Assembly: GCF_016950255.1 (NCBI RefSeq)
Contig: NZ_JACGFN010000002.1
Span: 248,001-312,000 of the forward strand
Source of the DNA: Pectobacterium brasiliense
GTDB lineage: Bacteria; Pseudomonadota; Gammaproteobacteria; Enterobacterales; Enterobacteriaceae
Length of the DNA stretch: 64,000 nt
Direction of reading: 5' to 3'
In this document: piece by piece, positions 18,258-29,763 of the stretch
Numbering within the stretch: position 1 is the first letter of the stretch
Layout: every line of letters starts with the position of its first letter
The notes under the pieces: model-generated
What the model was told of the DNA's origin: nothing
The model's input: only the letters and a program-made list of their open reading frames with translations
The model's database searches: none
Program-made: the position numbers and the translations under genes

Positions 18258-19151
18258 TTATTCTTCCGTTTGCACACCAAGCCAGCCTTCCCGTCCGGGA
18301 AACGGCGCACGTTCAATCCGCCCGACGGGCAGCGTGGCGGGGTCATCAGGCAGTAAGGCGGAAAGCGGACAAAATTCGATGTGCTGCTGGCGGGCGCGAA
18401 GCAGCAGCTGACGGAACTGCGCCAGCTTCGCACCACCTTCCACCTCCGCATGGATGGTGTAGACCGGCACGCCGCGATCCTGCTGGATCGCCTCAAGAAT
18501 AAAGTCGTTAAATTCGCCGTCGTTCACGCGTTCGCCGATGACTTCATCGTAGGTCGGCAAGGTGACCGGGATCTGCACGGTGCCCAACTCACCATTTTTC
18601 AGGCGCGGTCGAAAAGGTCGGGTGCCGCGACAGTCGCTGTTATAGTCCAGATTCCAGCGCTGCTTCATCTCTACAACGCGCGAATCGGCTCGCCAGCCTG
18701 CCACGGCGGAACAACGCACTGGCGATGGCAGAATCTGTGCCAACGCATCCATTCCTTCACGGAACTGCGCGGCCAACTGAGCATCCGACCAGCGCGCGAC
18801 ATTCGCCTGCCAGCCGTGATGATCCCAGGCATGTAGTCCGACTTCATGGCCTGCATCGTGCGTCTGGCGGATTAACGAACCAAACCGTTCGCCGATATGA
18901 CGCCCCGGCCATGCCGTACCGGCAAGCAAGATATCCCAGCCGTAAAGCGAGGCCGCATTGGAGCGCAGCATCTTCCATAAAAAGCGTGGACGCAGCAGAC
19001 GCCACAGGTGACGCCCCATGTTGTCCGGCCCGACGCTAAAAAAGAAGCTCGCCTGAATATCGAACTCTGCCAGCACATTTAGCAGCGCGGGCACGCCGTC
19101 CCGCGTACCGCGCCAGGTATCAACATCTATCCGCAGGCCAACACGCGTCAT
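18258..19151 (-). CDS. arnD: ArnD, undecaprenyl-phosphate formyl-aminoarabinose deformylase (297 aa)
   Basis: Polysaccharide-deacetylase (NodB) fold enzyme that removes the formyl group after transfer to undecaprenyl phosphate. The N-terminal metal motif is [15 protein letters not shown]; the histidine motif is [12 protein letters not shown]. It acts at the cytoplasmic face of the inner membrane. The start overlaps the arnA stop by 4 nt. Confidence 0.93.
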   Translation of the reverse strand: MTRVGLRIDVDTWRGTRDGVPALLNVLAEFDIQASFFFSVGPDNMGRHLWRLLRPRFLWKMLRSNAASLYGWDILLAGTAWPGRHIGERFGSLIRQTHDAGHEVGLHAWDHHGWQANVARWSDAQLAAQFREGMDALAQILPSPVRCSAVAGWRADSRVVEMKQRWNLDYNSDCRGTRPFRPRLKNGELGTVQIPVTLPTYDEVIGERVNDGEFNDFILEAIQQDRGVPVYTIHAEVEGGAKLAQFRQLLLRARQQHIEFCPLSALLPDDPATLPVGRIERAPFPGREGWLGVQTEE

Positions 19152-21181
19152 CCCTGCGCACCCTCGGCGTCAACGGTATTCTGGGGGTCAACGGTACGCA
19201 GAAAATAGTCCAGCGTTTCCGCGACGGTTTGATCCATCTTCACCATCGGCTCCCATGCCAGCAGGCGTTTGGCGTTGCGAATGCTCGGCGTACGGTGCTC
19301 CACATCCTGATAGCCTTTGCCGTAATAGCTGCTGCTTTCCACGTCAATAAACCCGGCGAACGGCGGGAAGCGGTCGCGCAGCGGATGCGCATTAAAGCTG
19401 GTCAGCAGCATTTCACCCAACTCGCGGATACTGGCTTCATTATGCGGATTACCGATATTGATGATCTGCCCGTCGCACTGGCCGTTGCGGTTTTCAATAA
19501 TGCGGAACAGCGCTTCAATGCCGTCGTGAATGTCGGTAAAGCAGCGCTTCTGCGCCCCGCCGTCCACCAGCTTGATCGGCGATCCTTCCACCAGATTGAG
19601 GATCAGTTGGGTAATCGCCCGGGAGCTGCCGATGCGTGCCGCATCCAGCGTATCCAGCCGCGGCCCCATCCAGTTAAACGGACGGAACAGCGTAAAGCGC
19701 AGGCCGTTTTTCGCACCGTACGCCCAGATCACCCGATCCAGCAGTTGCTTGGACACCGAGTAGATCCAGCGCTGCTTGTTGATCGGCCCGACAATCAGGC
19801 GTGAGGTATCTTCATCAAATTCTTTGTCATCACACATGCCGTACACTTCCGAGGTGGACGGGAAAACGATGCGTTTGTTGTAGCGCACGCAGTCGCGCAC
19901 GATTTTCAGGTTCTCTTCAAAGTCCAGTTCAAACACGCGCAGCGGGTTACGGGTGTATTCGATAGGCGTGGCAATCGCCACCAGCGGCAGAATGACATCG
20001 CATTTCTTGATGTGGTATTCGATCCATTCGTTATGAATGCTGATATCGCCTTCCACAAAATGAAAACGCGGATCGCCAAGAAAACGGGCGATGGCATCCG
20101 AGCTGATATCCAGCCCGTAAATCTCATAGCGATCGTCCCGCAGCAGGCGTTCGGTCAGGTGGTTACCGATAAAACCATTCACACCGAGGATCAGAACGCG
20201 TGTGCGGCGTCGCTGCACGCGGCTGGCGAGGTTACCCAATTTCGCCTGTGGCACCATGCCCATTTCCGCCGCCAGCCGGCTGCCTGACATATACAGCCCG
20301 GCTTCACTCTGCCCGCTGACAATCTCAAGCGCATCCTCACCGCAGGACACCACCAGCGGCGACGTCGAGATGATCGCGCCCGGTTCCTGCTTCACCCCAT
20401 TGGCTCTCACATCGTTACTTTTAACGCGATTAACCTTCACTACACGAGCACGCCAGATAATCACTTTACGCTCACCGAGGAACGTAAACGCGCCCGGATA
20501 CGGTTCCGTCACCGCGCGGATCAGGTTGTTAATCTCACAGGCGCTTTTTTGCCAGTCGATCAGCCCGTCTGCCGCCGTGCGACGTCCGAAATAGCTGGCA
20601 CGGCTCTCATCCTGCGGCGTCAGCGTAATCTCACGTGAGCGAATCAGCGGCAGTTGCTGCGCCAGCAGCGCGGCAGCGGCAGTACGACATTTGCCATGCA
20701 GCGTCAGCGCGGTGTCTTCCTCATCAATCGCCACCACGGACTGGGCGACGATATCGCCGGCATCGGCGCGAGAAACCATCTTGTGCAGCGTCACGCCCGT
20801 CTGCGTTTCACCGTTCACCAGTACCCAATTAACCGGTGCACGTCCCCGATAGCGCGGCAGCAGTGAACCGTGCAGATTAAATGCGCCAAACGACGGTAGC
20901 TGGAGAATGTCATCGCTTAATAGCGTGCGGTAATAGAAGGAAAAAATAACATCCGGCGCCAGTTCCCGAATGCGGTTCACCCAGAGCGGATGGTTAACGT
21001 CTTCCGGCGCAAACACCGGCACGTCCATCTCGGCAGCCGCTTTCGCCACTGAGGCGTAGAAGTGGTTCTCGCCCGGCGCATCGCTGTGCGTAAACACCGC
21101 CTGAATCTCATAGCCCGCGAGCTTTAACGCCTCAAGGCCGACACAGCCGATATCATGGTAGGCAAATACGATCGCTTTCAT
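19148..21181 (-). CDS. arnA: ArnA, bifunctional UDP-glucuronate decarboxylase / UDP-Ara4N formyltransferase (677 aa)
   Basis: The N-terminal formyltransferase (about 1-300) has [12 protein letters not shown] with the catalytic Asn and His, and RADAGDI with the Asp. The C-terminal decarboxylase (about 330-677) has the Rossmann motif [10 protein letters not shown], the YSVSK tyrosine-lysine pair and the [14 protein letters not shown] arginine. It makes UDP-Ara4-keto-pentose and later formylates UDP-L-Ara4N. It is 17 residues longer than E. coli ArnA; most of the excess is a VK/N-rich insert ([15 protein letters not shown]) late in the formyltransferase domain. It overlaps arnC and arnD by 4 nt each. 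Confidence 0.95.
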   Translation of the reverse strand: MKAIVFAYHDIGCVGLEALKLAGYEIQAVFTHSDAPGENHFYASVAKAAAEMDVPVFAPEDVNHPLWVNRIRELAPDVIFSFYYRTLLSDDILQLPSFGAFNLHGSLLPRYRGRAPVNWVLVNGETQTGVTLHKMVSRADAGDIVAQSVVAIDEEDTALTLHGKCRTAAAALLAQQLPLIRSREITLTPQDESRASYFGRRTAADGLIDWQKSACEINNLIRAVTEPYPGAFTFLGERKVIIWRARVVKVNRVKSNDVRANGVKQEPGAIISTSPLVVSCGEDALEIVSGQSEAGLYMSGSRLAAEMGMVPQAKLGNLASRVQRRRTRVLILGVNGFIGNHLTERLLRDDRYEIYGLDISSDAIARFLGDPRFHFVEGDISIHNEWIEYHIKKCDVILPLVAIATPIEYTRNPLRVFELDFEENLKIVRDCVRYNKRIVFPSTSEVYGMCDDKEFDEDTSRLIVGPINKQRWIYSVSKQLLDRVIWAYGAKNGLRFTLFRPFNWMGPRLDTLDAARIGSSRAITQLILNLVEGSPIKLVDGGAQKRCFTDIHDGIEALFRIIENRNGQCDGQIINIGNPHNEASIRELGEMLLTSFNAHPLRDRFPPFAGFIDVESSSYYGKGYQDVEHRTPSIRNAKRLLAWEPMVKMDQTVAETLDYFLRTVDPQNTVDAEGAQG

Positions 21182-22161
21182 TCTTCTTCATCCCGTAAAG
21201 TGGTAGCCAGTGGTGTTGCCGCACTCACTGTTTTTTGCACAAAATAGCGTGGCCGGGCACGGACATCGGTATAGATACGGCCGATGTATTCCCCTAAGAG
21301 CCCCATCCCGACGAACTGTGCGCCGATAAACATGAACAGCACGGCAAACAGCGTGAACACGCCTTCTGCCGCCCATTCCGCACCGAAAAACAGACGCAGG
21401 CCGATCAACAGCAGCGCCAGCAGGAAGCCCGACAGCGCAACGATGCTGCCAATCAGACTGAGTATGCGCAGTGGCGTCGTCGTCAGGCAGGTCAGCAGGT
21501 CGTACATCAGGTTAATCAGCTTCAGAAAGCTGTATTTAGACGTGCCGAATTCGCGCTCGGCGTGCATCACATCGATCTCGATGGTTTTCCGGGCGAACGT
21601 GTTGGCAAGGATAGGAATAAAGGTGCTGCGTTCATGACAGCGCAGCATCGCGCTGACAATGTGGCGGCGATACGCGCGCAGCATGCAGCCGTAATCCGCC
21701 ATGGATTTCCCGGTCGAACGCCGGATCATCATGTTGATGGTTTTCGAGGCCAGTTTGCGAAACAGCGAATCTTTCCGGTTTGCCCGCACGGTGCCGACCA
21801 CGTCATACCCTTGTGCGGCATATTCCACCAACCGCGGAATTTCTTCCGGCGGGTTCTGCAAATCGGCATCCAGCGTGATAATCACATCGCCCACCGCCTG
21901 CTGGAATCCCGCCATGATGGCAGAGTGCTGACCATAGTTGCGATTCAACAGCACGGCGATAATGTGCTTTTCCGGGTCGCTCGCCGCTTCGGTCAGCAGA
22001 TCCGCCGAACGATCGCTGCTGCCGTCATCAACCAGAATAATTTCCCAGGGTTTACCGATCTTCTGACAGGCCGCCAGCGTGCGTTCGATCAGCACAGGCA
22101 AACTCTCTTCTTCGTTATAAACGGGAATCACAACGGAAACATTTTTGATGTCATCAATCAC
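21178..22161 (-). CDS. arnC: ArnC, undecaprenyl-phosphate formyl-aminoarabinose transferase (327 aa)
   Basis: GT2-family enzyme joining formyl-Ara4N to undecaprenyl phosphate at the inner membrane. The N-terminal nucleotide-sugar fold [15 protein letters not shown], the DDGSSD and [12 protein letters not shown] metal motifs, and two C-terminal membrane spans (about 235-300) are present. Length fits the family (322 in E. coli). It overlaps arnB by 8 nt. Confidence 0.94.
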   Translation of the reverse strand: MIDDIKNVSVVIPVYNEEESLPVLIERTLAACQKIGKPWEIILVDDGSSDRSADLLTEAASDPEKHIIAVLLNRNYGQHSAIMAGFQQAVGDVIITLDADLQNPPEEIPRLVEYAAQGYDVVGTVRANRKDSLFRKLASKTINMMIRRSTGKSMADYGCMLRAYRRHIVSAMLRCHERSTFIPILANTFARKTIEIDVMHAEREFGTSKYSFLKLINLMYDLLTCLTTTPLRILSLIGSIVALSGFLLALLLIGLRLFFGAEWAAEGVFTLFAVLFMFIGAQFVGMGLLGEYIGRIYTDVRARPRYFVQKTVSAATPLATTLRDEEE

Positions 22162-23302
22162 GAACAGACTCCAGAATCGAGGTTAGCGCCGCGACGACGC
22201 GATCGACATCGCTGTCCTGCATATCGGGGAACAGCGGCAGCGTCATCAGCGACGCTGAATTCCATTCCGTTGCCGGCAGGTGCAAGTGGGGATAGCGCTC
22301 ACGGTAATATTTCTGTGTATGCACCGCTCTGAAATGCAGCCCGGTGTCAATACCGCGTGCTTGCAGTGCCACCATCAAATCATCGCGTGATATGCCGCAC
22401 TGCGTTTCATCCACGCGCACCATAAACAGATGCCAGGCGTGCAAGTGGGGGTAGTCAGGAACGGCCAGCGGCTGGAGCGGCAGCGAACGCAACTGGGTGA
22501 GATAACGCGCAGCAAGCTGCTGACGGCGGGCGTTGATCGCCGGGAGTTTATCCAGTTGCACCAGCGCAATGGCTGCATTGATATCTGCCAGATTGTATTT
22601 AAACCCCGGCGTCACCACTTCGGCCTGTGGCTTGCGCCCCTGCAACTGCCTGTCGAATGCATCCACACCCAGCCCGTGAAACTTCAGGCTGCGTATGCGC
22701 TCGGCGAGCGCTTCGTCGTCCGTCACCACCATGCCGCCTTCCGCACAGGTGATGTTCTTAATCGCGTGAAACGAGAAAATGGCGGTTCCGCGCGCGCCGA
22801 TCCATTCATCACGATATTGCGTACCCACGGCATGCGCCGCGTCCTCAATCAGCGGGATGCCGTAGCGCTCGCTGAGCACGCGAAGCGCCGCCAGATCGGC
22901 CGGAGCGCCAGCATAGTGCACGGGAATAATCGCTTTGGTTTTCGGTGTGATAGCCGCCTCAATATCCTGCGGTCGCACCATCAGCGTATGCCGATCTACG
23001 TCAACCATCACCGGTTCCGCGCCCAATAGCGTGATGATATTGACGGTTGAAACCCAGGTCTGGGACGGCGTAATCACCTCGTCGCCGGGGCCAATACCGA
23101 GCGCCATCAGCGTGACATGCATGCCGCCCGTCGCCGAACTGACCGCAATCGCCTGTCGGCACCCGATTCGCTGGCAAAACGCCTGCTCTAATTGCTGGCA
23201 TTTCGGCCCCGTGGTTATCCAGCCGGATCGTAATACTTCCGCCACGGCAGCAATTTCTTCTTCACCCATATTCGGGCGGGAAAAAGGCAAAAAATCCGTC
23301 AT
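22154..23302 (-). CDS. arnB: ArnB, UDP-4-amino-4-deoxy-L-arabinose aminotransferase (382 aa)
   Basis: PLP enzyme of the DegT/DnrJ/EryC1 class, converting UDP-Ara4-keto sugar to UDP-L-Ara4N with glutamate. The PLP lysine is K182 in [17 protein letters not shown] 23302 gives [13 protein letters not shown], the family N-terminus, with GGGAAT upstream; the longer reading from 23341 runs into the PmrA box side of the promoter and is rejected. First gene of the operon, 62 bases from a PmrA box. Confidence 0.95.
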   Translation of the reverse strand: MTDFLPFSRPNMGEEEIAAVAEVLRSGWITTGPKCQQLEQAFCQRIGCRQAIAVSSATGGMHVTLMALGIGPGDEVITPSQTWVSTVNIITLLGAEPVMVDVDRHTLMVRPQDIEAAITPKTKAIIPVHYAGAPADLAALRVLSERYGIPLIEDAAHAVGTQYRDEWIGARGTAIFSFHAIKNITCAEGGMVVTDDEALAERIRSLKFHGLGVDAFDRQLQGRKPQAEVVTPGFKYNLADINAAIALVQLDKLPAINARRQQLAARYLTQLRSLPLQPLAVPDYPHLHAWHLFMVRVDETQCGISRDDLMVALQARGIDTGLHFRAVHTQKYYRERYPHLHLPATEWNSASLMTLPLFPDMQDSDVDRVVAALTSILESVRD

Positions 23303-23363
23303 AACGTATTCCCAAAATAAATAATGGCGAGAAATCATCATTCCGCAGTCTAAATAACGAAGC

Positions 23364-23380
23364 CTTAAGCCAACCTTAAT
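23364..23380 (+). promoter_or_regulatory. PmrA (BasR) box of the arn operon
   Basis: CTTAAG-N5-CTTAAT on the plus strand is a perfect match to YTTAAK-N5-YTTAAK; read in the direction of arnB (minus) it misses only the first base. It lies 62-78 bases upstream of the arnB ATG in the 212-base gap after ugd. PmrA control of arn is established in Salmonella and relatives. Confidence 0.8.
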
Positions 23381-23514
23381 TTATTGCGATAATCATAAAA
23401 CCACAGATAAAAAGCACGACATAAAAAAACGGAAAAAAGACATAATTAATTACAATGCAAAAATGAACTTTTCGCGAATAACCGAATAACGCTTTATTGA
23501 TTTACGGCAAAAAA

Positions 23515-24681
23515 TCAATCTTCGCCAAATAAATCTCGCGTATAGACTTTGCCCATCACATCTTTTAATTCATCGGCATAACGATTGGTAATAATAATGT
23601 CACACTGCTGTTTGAAACTGTCGAGTTGATGAATGATGGGGAAATCTAAAAAATCATCATCATCAATCCCAGGCTCATAAATTACTACTTTGATTCCTTT
23701 CGCTTTTATCCTTTTCATAATCCCCTGAATGGAAGAGAAGCGAAAATTATCCGATCCCGCCTTCATAATAAGGCGGTGGACGCCGACGGTTTTCGGATGG
23801 CGACGGATAATCGTGTCGGCAATGAAGTCTTTTCGCGTATGGTTAGCGTCCACAATCGCCTTGATCAGGTTATTCGGCACGGTGCGATAATTCGCCAAAA
23901 GCTGCCGGGTATCCTTCGGTAAACAGTAGCCGCCATAGCCGAACGACGGATTATTGTAGTAATCGCCAATACGCGGATCGAGGCACACTCCTTCAATAAT
24001 TTGCCGGGTATTCAGCCCCAGCGATTCGGCATAACTGTCCAACTCGTTAAAGTAGGCCACGCGCATCGCCAGAAAGGTATTTGCAAACAATTTTATCGCT
24101 TCAGCCTCTGTTGGGTCGGTAAATAGCACGCGAATATCTTTTTTTAATGCGCATTCCATCAATAGGTTAGCGAAGAATCTCGCTCTTTCCGACCGCTCGC
24201 CCACCACAATCCGCGACGGGTAAAGATTGTCGTGTAGCGCCTTGCCCTCACGCAAAAACTCGGGCGAAAAAATGATGTTATCCGTATCCAACTGCTGGCT
24301 AATTTTCTCGGTGAAGCCAACAGGCACCGTCGATTTAATCACCATAATGGCCTGCGGATTAATCGCCAGCACGTCGCGAATGACCGACTCTACCGACGAC
24401 GTGTTGAAATAGTTGGTTTGCGGATCGTAATCTGTCGGCGTAGCGATGATTACGAATTGCGCGTCGGTATACGCCTCATGCTTATCCAACGTCGCGGAAA
24501 AATTCAGCGTTTCATGTTGTAAAAAACGCTCAATCTCGGCGTCATTAATCGGCGATTTTCGTTGATTCAACTGCACCACTTTTTCCGCCACAATATCCAA
24601 CGCCACAACCTGATGCTGTTGCGCTAATAATAGTCCATTCGATAAACCGACATATCCCGTTCCGCTAATCGCTATTTTCAT
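23515..24681 (-). CDS. ugd: UDP-glucose 6-dehydrogenase (388 aa)
   Basis: Oxidises UDP-glucose to UDP-glucuronate, the precursor used by ArnA and for capsule or exopolysaccharide. The NAD fold GTGYVG is at 7-12 and the catalytic cysteine is C253 in [10 protein letters not shown]. Length matches enterobacterial Ugd (388 in E. coli). It lies on the same strand just upstream of arnB, so transcription may read into arn, though the 212-base gap has its own promoter element. Confidence 0.95.
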   Translation of the reverse strand: MKIAISGTGYVGLSNGLLLAQQHQVVALDIVAEKVVQLNQRKSPINDAEIERFLQHETLNFSATLDKHEAYTDAQFVIIATPTDYDPQTNYFNTSSVESVIRDVLAINPQAIMVIKSTVPVGFTEKISQQLDTDNIIFSPEFLREGKALHDNLYPSRIVVGERSERARFFANLLMECALKKDIRVLFTDPTEAEAIKLFANTFLAMRVAYFNELDSYAESLGLNTRQIIEGVCLDPRIGDYYNNPSFGYGGYCLPKDTRQLLANYRTVPNNLIKAIVDANHTRKDFIADTIIRRHPKTVGVHRLIMKAGSDNFRFSSIQGIMKRIKAKGIKVVIYEPGIDDDDFLDFPIIHQLDSFKQQCDIIITNRYADELKDVMGKVYTRDLFGED

Positions 24682-25229
24682 GAAGGGCTCTTTATTTCAT
24701 TACTGGCTAAAAACCTATTTCGCCGCAGTATCTTTCTTCTTTTTTCATCTGAATAGAGGTGTAACATGTCAATTTATTTCGTGTTTCTCTCCCGCCATGC
24801 TTTTCTATCATTCACATATACGCCCTTCACTCATCCGTCGATAACGTCAGCTGCACACTATCCTTATCATTAGCAATTCCAGTTAAACGCCAATTAAACA
24901 TAGCGTATTTAATGATAAATAAAGATCTTCTTACACCTTGTGACTTTTTTAAATCATTAGCGTGAAAACAAATTTTCATGACGTTATGTAACACAACGTC
25001 ATTTATCTTAGATGATATTGGCGAATAAACACGATGATGTATTTTTATTTTGACCGCTTTATGGATGGCACAAGGAAACAGAATACAAATATGTGACATT
25101 TTATCAAAGCAACGTAGGGTTCGATAAAACGCAACAAAAACATAAGAGAATCTCATCAATAACGGCGCAAATTGCAGAAACGTCTACACTTACCATCAGT
25201 CATCTCTCTGGCTAAGGATGGGAAGAACA
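24682..25229. other. Divergent intergenic region between ugd and the diguanylate cyclase gene
   Basis: AT-rich stretch without a supported gene. A minus-strand frame of about 110 codons (24827-25156) is open, but it has no ribosome site and no recognisable content, so I treat it as chance or a remnant. No PmrA box or clear promoter was found for ugd by eye. Confidence 0.4.
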
Positions 25230-26777
25230 ATGAAGGTCAGCACGCGCGACAAGGCCAGCCAGCATCAAATGCCGCTCCAAAAATTGATGATTGTTTTTAT
25301 GTTATTCATCATCACCACAGTAGTGGCGCTGAACGGATGGGCTGTCTTCAATTCTCACCAACAGCTTATCGACTCCACGGAGCGAAACGCTAAAAACCTG
25401 TCGTTGTCACTGGCACGCCATGCCGAAGATACGTTTTTACAAGTCGATATATTGTTGCAAGATTTACAAGAGCGCATCGAGCAGGATGGTCAATCACCTG
25501 CGCAATTGAACCGCCTGGGCGATATTCTAAAGAGCCGTAAAACGGCGCTGCCGCAGCTGCATGGCATCTTCATTTACGACAACAAAGGCGAATGGCTGGT
25601 GAACTCGGGAGTATCAAAACCCGCCAATGCCAATAACGCTGACCGAGAGTATTTCAAGTATCATCAGAACAACGTCAGCCAGACCATGCACATCGGCAGC
25701 GTGATTCAGAGCCGCTCTACGGGCGATCTGATCATCCCCGTTTCTATGCGCATCAATAAGCAAGATGGCAGCTTTGATGGCGTGCTGCTCGCCACCCTCT
25801 CGCTGGACTATTTCAAACAGTATTATGGCTACTACTCTTTGGGGAACATGGATGTACTCGCCATTCTGTTGTCCGACGGCCGGATTCTGTACGGCCGCCC
25901 TTATGACGACTCTTATATCAACCGAAATGTATCCAGCGGTCCGCTCTTTTCAGAGTATCTGAAACAGTCCGAAAGCGGCACGGCGACGATCGTCTCCACG
26001 CTCGATCACATAGAACGGATTTATGGTTATACCAAATTAAAACGTTACCCCATCGTCATCGCTGCGGGGTTCGATCTTGGGTTAGTACTCAACAAGTGGC
26101 GATCGGACAATCTGGTCTACGGCGCCATTACCTTAATTCTGCTGTTCACCATTACCCTACTCGGCCTGATCGTGCTGAGACAAATTCGTATGAATGTGAA
26201 AAATCAGATCGATTTAACTATCGTGCGTGATGAGCTCACCTCGGTTAACCACACTTTGCAAACGCTGGCGCTGTTCGATGGTCTGACGGGCTTAGCCAAC
26301 CGCCGCCAATTCGATATCTTTCTGCAACAAACCCTATTGCAGGCCGCAGAGAAGCGGCAGTGTATCGCGCTGATCATGTTCGATGTCGACGCCTTCAAGA
26401 AATATAACGACCACTATGGGCATGTAGCAGGCGATGAATGTCTGCGCAAGATTGGTAACCTCCTGAGCAATATGCTGCGACGTAACGAGGATTTGGTCGC
26501 CCGTTATGGCGGTGAAGAGTTCGCCATCATTATCACCGAGACAGATAAACAAAGTGCCGCCGCGCTGGCTCAGCGTGCGCTGGACTTAGTACGCGAGGAA
26601 AAGATCCCGCATGAAACCACGCTATTCTCGGAAAAAATCGTCACCATTAGCGCCGGTGTCTACGTGTTCTGCGCCGATAACCCACCACCAGCGGCGTCAT
26701 CCGTTATCGATATTGCCGATGCCGCGCTGTACCGCGCCAAAAACGGCGGTAAAAACCGTATAGAGGTGAGTGAATAG
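25230..26777 (+). CDS. Membrane-bound diguanylate cyclase with Cache sensor (515 aa)
   Basis: Makes cyclic di-GMP from GTP. A membrane span (about residues 18-40) is followed by a periplasmic double-Cache-like sensor (about 50-280), a second span (about 290-312) and a C-terminal GGDEF domain. The active site is intact as ARYGGEEFAII, and RNED five residues before it is the RxxD inhibitory site, so product inhibition is expected. ATG 25230 with GGGAAG upstream is favoured over ATG 25218, which lies against the AAGGA. It is a single gene; the ligand of the sensor is unknown. Confidence 0.9.
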   Translation: MKVSTRDKASQHQMPLQKLMIVFMLFIITTVVALNGWAVFNSHQQLIDSTERNAKNLSLSLARHAEDTFLQVDILLQDLQERIEQDGQSPAQLNRLGDILKSRKTALPQLHGIFIYDNKGEWLVNSGVSKPANANNADREYFKYHQNNVSQTMHIGSVIQSRSTGDLIIPVSMRINKQDGSFDGVLLATLSLDYFKQYYGYYSLGNMDVLAILLSDGRILYGRPYDDSYINRNVSSGPLFSEYLKQSESGTATIVSTLDHIERIYGYTKLKRYPIVIAAGFDLGLVLNKWRSDNLVYGAITLILLFTITLLGLIVLRQIRMNVKNQIDLTIVRDELTSVNHTLQTLALFDGLTGLANRRQFDIFLQQTLLQAAEKRQCIALIMFDVDAFKKYNDHYGHVAGDECLRKIGNLLSNMLRRNEDLVARYGGEEFAIIITETDKQSAAALAQRALDLVREEKIPHETTLFSEKIVTISAGVYVFCADNPPPAASSVIDIADAALYRAKNGGKNRIEVSE

Positions 26778-26913
26778 CGCAGCCAACGCCCATCCAACTT
26801 AGTATGACGGGTGTAGAAACAATTAATATTGATGCAACGCCTGACAGCACGTGCAGCTTCTGACAAAATAGCGGCCATCTCCCCCTATTTCAAATTGATG
26901 GGTCTCTTCTCAG

Positions 26914-27777
26914 ATGGCAGCAAAGATTATTGATGGTAAAACGATTGCGCAGCAGGTCAAAGACGAAGTTGCCGCACGAGTCACGCAGCGTTTAGCAGAA
27001 GGAAAACGCGCACCGGGTCTGGCTGTTGTGCTGGTCGGCGAGAATCCAGCGTCACAGATTTATGTCGCCAGCAAGCGCAAGGTGTGTGAAGAAGTTAGCT
27101 TTATTTCGCGCTCTTATGATTTACCTATCACCACAACGGAATCTGAGCTGTTGGCACTTATCGACCAGCTCAACGCCGACCAAACGATTGACGGTATTCT
27201 GGTTCAACTTCCGCTACCGGAAGGCATTGATAACACCAAAGTGATCGAACGTATCGCGCCAAGTAAAGATGTGGATGGCTTCCACCCTTACAACGTGGGT
27301 CGTCTGTGTCAGCGCGCGCCAATGCTGCGCGCCTGTACGCCACGCGGCATCATCACGCTGTTGGAGCGTTATAATATCGACACCTTCGGACTGAATGCCG
27401 TTGTCGTCGGCGCGTCTAATATCGTTGGTCGCCCGATGAGTCTGGAACTGCTGCTGGCTGGCTGTACGACTACCGTCACGCACCGTTTCACCAAAAATCT
27501 GCGCCACCATGTTGAAAACGCCGATCTGCTGGTTGTCGCGGTGGGTAAACCGGGCTTCATTCCTGGCGAATGGATTAAACCGGGCGCGATCGTGCTGGAC
27601 GTGGGTATCAACCGTCTGGAAAGCGGTAAAGTGGTCGGCGATGTGGAATTTGAAACGGCACAGGAAAGAGCGTCTTACATCAGCCCCGTACCGGGCGGCG
27701 TCGGCCCAATGACCGTTGCCACACTGATTCAAAACACGCTACAGGCGTGCGAAGAGTATCATGACCACGCCGAATAA
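26914..27777 (+). CDS. folD: FolD, methylene-THF dehydrogenase / methenyl-THF cyclohydrolase (287 aa)
   Basis: Bifunctional one-carbon enzyme of the cytoplasm that interconverts 5,10-methylene-THF, methenyl-THF and 10-formyl-THF with NADP. The catalytic Y50 and K54 lie in IYVASKRK; the signature GVGPMT is near the C-terminus and the NADP site [11 protein letters not shown] near 165. It is followed after 32 bases by ybcJ on the same strand. Confidence 0.96.
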   Translation: MAAKIIDGKTIAQQVKDEVAARVTQRLAEGKRAPGLAVVLVGENPASQIYVASKRKVCEEVSFISRSYDLPITTTESELLALIDQLNADQTIDGILVQLPLPEGIDNTKVIERIAPSKDVDGFHPYNVGRLCQRAPMLRACTPRGIITLLERYNIDTFGLNAVVVGASNIVGRPMSLELLLAGCTTTVTHRFTKNLRHHVENADLLVVAVGKPGFIPGEWIKPGAIVLDVGINRLESGKVVGDVEFETAQERASYISPVPGGVGPMTVATLIQNTLQACEEYHDHAE

Positions 27778-27809
27778 TTGGCGAGTCAAACACGGATAAG
27801 CAGGAATTT

Positions 27810-28022
27810 ATGGCAACCTTTAATCTTGAAAAGCATCCGCACGTTGAACTGTGCGATCTCTTGAAACTGCTGGGCTGGAGCGAAAGTGGCGCAGCAGCCA
27901 AACTGTCTATCGCCGCAGGCGACGTGACCGTTGACGGCCAGACGGAAACGCGCAAGCGCTGCAAAATCGTTGCTGGGCAAACCGTTCAGTTCAATGGCGA
28001 GACGGTAAACGTTACCGAGTAA
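27810..28022 (+). CDS. ybcJ: YbcJ-like S4-domain RNA-binding protein (70 aa)
   Basis: Consists almost only of an S4-like fold (LCDLLKLLGWSESGAAAKLSIAAGDVTVDGQ). E. coli YbcJ has the same length and is also next to folD. It probably binds structured RNA; the target is unknown. Co-transcribed with folD and ended by the hairpin at 28048. Confidence 0.92.
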   Translation: MATFNLEKHPHVELCDLLKLLGWSESGAAAKLSIAAGDVTVDGQTETRKRCKIVAGQTVQFNGETVNVTE

Positions 28023-28047
28023 CCCTAACGGCCTCGATCATGACGAA

Positions 28048-28082
28048 AAAAAGCCCGCAATTTCATTTTTGCGGGCTTTTTA
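28048..28082. terminator. Bidirectional terminator between ybcJ and cysS
   Basis: AAAAAGCCCGCAA pairs with TTGCGGGCTTTTT around a short loop, giving T tracts on both strands. It serves the two convergent genes. Confidence 0.9.
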
Positions 28083-28110
28083 TTTACGAACGTGTTGCAG
28101 GAAGAAAACG

Positions 28111-29496
28111 TTACTTACGGCGCCAGATCGTTCCCTGCGGGCCATCTTCCAGCACGATCCCCATTTCATTCAAGCGATCGCGAGCCTGATCCGCTAGCGC
28201 CCAGTCTTTCGCCGCACGCGCATCTTTACGCTGTTGGATTAACGCTTCGATTTCTTTTACTTCATCATCATCTACCTGCGCACCATTTTGCAGGAACTGC
28301 TCAGGATCCTGCTCCAGCAGGCCAAGCACGCCGGACAGTTTACGCAGTGCCGATGCCAGTTGGTTCGCCGCTTGTACATCTTCCGTTTTCAGGCGGTTAA
28401 CTTCACGCGCCATATCAAACAGTACCGAATAGGCTTCCGGCGTGTTGAAATCGTCGTCCATCGCTTCGCGGAAACGGGCTTCAAACTCGTCACCGCCGTG
28501 CGCCGCAACGCTAGCATCCGTTCCACGCAGCGCCGTATACAGACGATCCAGCGCCGCACGTGCCTGTTTCAGGTTGTCTTCGCTGTAGTTCAACTGGCTA
28601 CGGTAGTGGCCTGACATCAGGAAGTAACGCACGGTTTCCGGATCGTAATACGCCAGCACGTCACGTACGGTGAAGAAATTGTTGAGCGACTTTGACATCT
28701 TCTCGCGGTCAACCATCACCATGCCGGAGTGCATCCAGTAATTCACATACGAGCCGTCGTGTGCACAGCTGGACTGCGCGATCTCGTTTTCGTGGTGCGG
28801 GAACATTAAATCTGAACCGCCGCCGTGAATATCAAAATGCGTACCCAGCTGTTTGCAGTTCATGGCAGAACACTCGATGTGCCAGCCAGGCCGCCCTTCT
28901 CCCCACGGAGAGGACCAGTGAGGCTCACCCGGCTTGGACATTTTCCACAGCACGAAATCCATCGGGTTACGCTTCACTTCGGTAATTTCAACGCGCGCAC
29001 CAGCCTGCAACTGATCCAGATCCTGACGAGACAGCACACCGTAACCCGGCGCGGTATCAACGGAGAACATCACATCGCCATTACTCGCAACATAGGCGTG
29101 ACGACGGGCAATCAGCGTTTCCACCATTTCGATAATGTCGGCAATATGGTGCGTCGCACGCGGCTCGGCATCCGGACGCAGAATATTCAACGCATCAAAA
29201 TCGGCGTGCATCTCTGCGATCATGCGGGTCGTCAGTTGGTCACTGGTTTCCCCATTCTCGATCGCACGTTTAATAATTTTGTCGTCAATATCGGTGACAT
29301 TACGCACATATTTCAGTGAATATCCCAGATACCGCAAATACCGCGCCACCACATCAAACGCCACGAAAGTACGCCCGTGACCGATATGACACAGGTCATA
29401 AACGGTGATGCCACACACATACATTCCCACCTGACCGGCGTGGATAGGTTTAAATTCCTCTTTTTGGCGACTCAGCGTATTAAAAATCTTTAGCAT
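28111..29496 (-). CDS. cysS: Cysteinyl-tRNA synthetase (461 aa)
   Basis: Class I synthetase that charges tRNA-Cys. The HIGH motif is at 37-40, the zinc ligand C28 is in [10 protein letters not shown], and KMSKSLNNF is near 268. Length equals E. coli CysS (461). In E. coli cysS is divergent from ppiB; here a DoxX-like gene lies between them. Confidence 0.97.
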   Translation of the reverse strand: MLKIFNTLSRQKEEFKPIHAGQVGMYVCGITVYDLCHIGHGRTFVAFDVVARYLRYLGYSLKYVRNVTDIDDKIIKRAIENGETSDQLTTRMIAEMHADFDALNILRPDAEPRATHHIADIIEMVETLIARRHAYVASNGDVMFSVDTAPGYGVLSRQDLDQLQAGARVEITEVKRNPMDFVLWKMSKPGEPHWSSPWGEGRPGWHIECSAMNCKQLGTHFDIHGGGSDLMFPHHENEIAQSSCAHDGSYVNYWMHSGMVMVDREKMSKSLNNFFTVRDVLAYYDPETVRYFLMSGHYRSQLNYSEDNLKQARAALDRLYTALRGTDASVAAHGGDEFEARFREAMDDDFNTPEAYSVLFDMAREVNRLKTEDVQAANQLASALRKLSGVLGLLEQDPEQFLQNGAQVDDDEVKEIEALIQQRKDARAAKDWALADQARDRLNEMGIVLEDGPQGTIWRRK

Positions 29497-29521
29497 CAGG
29501 GCATTCCAGTGTTTTTATAAA

Positions 29522-29567
29522 AAATGGTTTTCACAAAAAAATGGTTTCAAAGAAATGGTTTTCACAA
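29522..29567. repeat. Short direct repeats upstream of cysS (AAATGGTTT family)
   Basis: AAATGGTTTTCACAA occurs twice exactly (29522-29536 and 29553-29567) with a third partial copy (AAATGGTTTCAAAG) between them. They lie 26-71 bases upstream of the cysS start and may be a local duplication or a protein site. Confidence 0.7.
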
Positions 29568-29681
29568 TCGCAGTTAGCGTCAGTAACATCAATGCATTCA
29601 GGGTTGATACCCAACGGCGTATTGAAACCTGAACCCTACTGTATTGCAAGGTTAATAAGAAGAGGGAATCAGCGAGAAAGG

Positions 29682-29718
29682 ATAAAAATGAAATGGCCCG
29701 GAAAATCCGGGCCATTTC
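29682..29718 (-). terminator. Terminator of the DoxX-like gene
   Basis: A 13-bp perfect stem (GAAATGGCCCGGA / TCCGGGCCATTTC, 3-nt loop) is followed on the minus strand by ATTTTTAT. It lies 46 bases after the doxX stop. Confidence 0.9.
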
Positions 29719-29763
29719 ACATCATTGGCGATGACTGACAAGCAATCCGCCGACAAAAAACCA

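Noticed and set aside
24827..25159. Open minus-strand frame of 110 codons between ugd and the diguanylate cyclase gene
   Set aside because: It needs a TTG or an ATG without ribosome site, lies in AT-rich DNA, and shows no recognisable family or signal.
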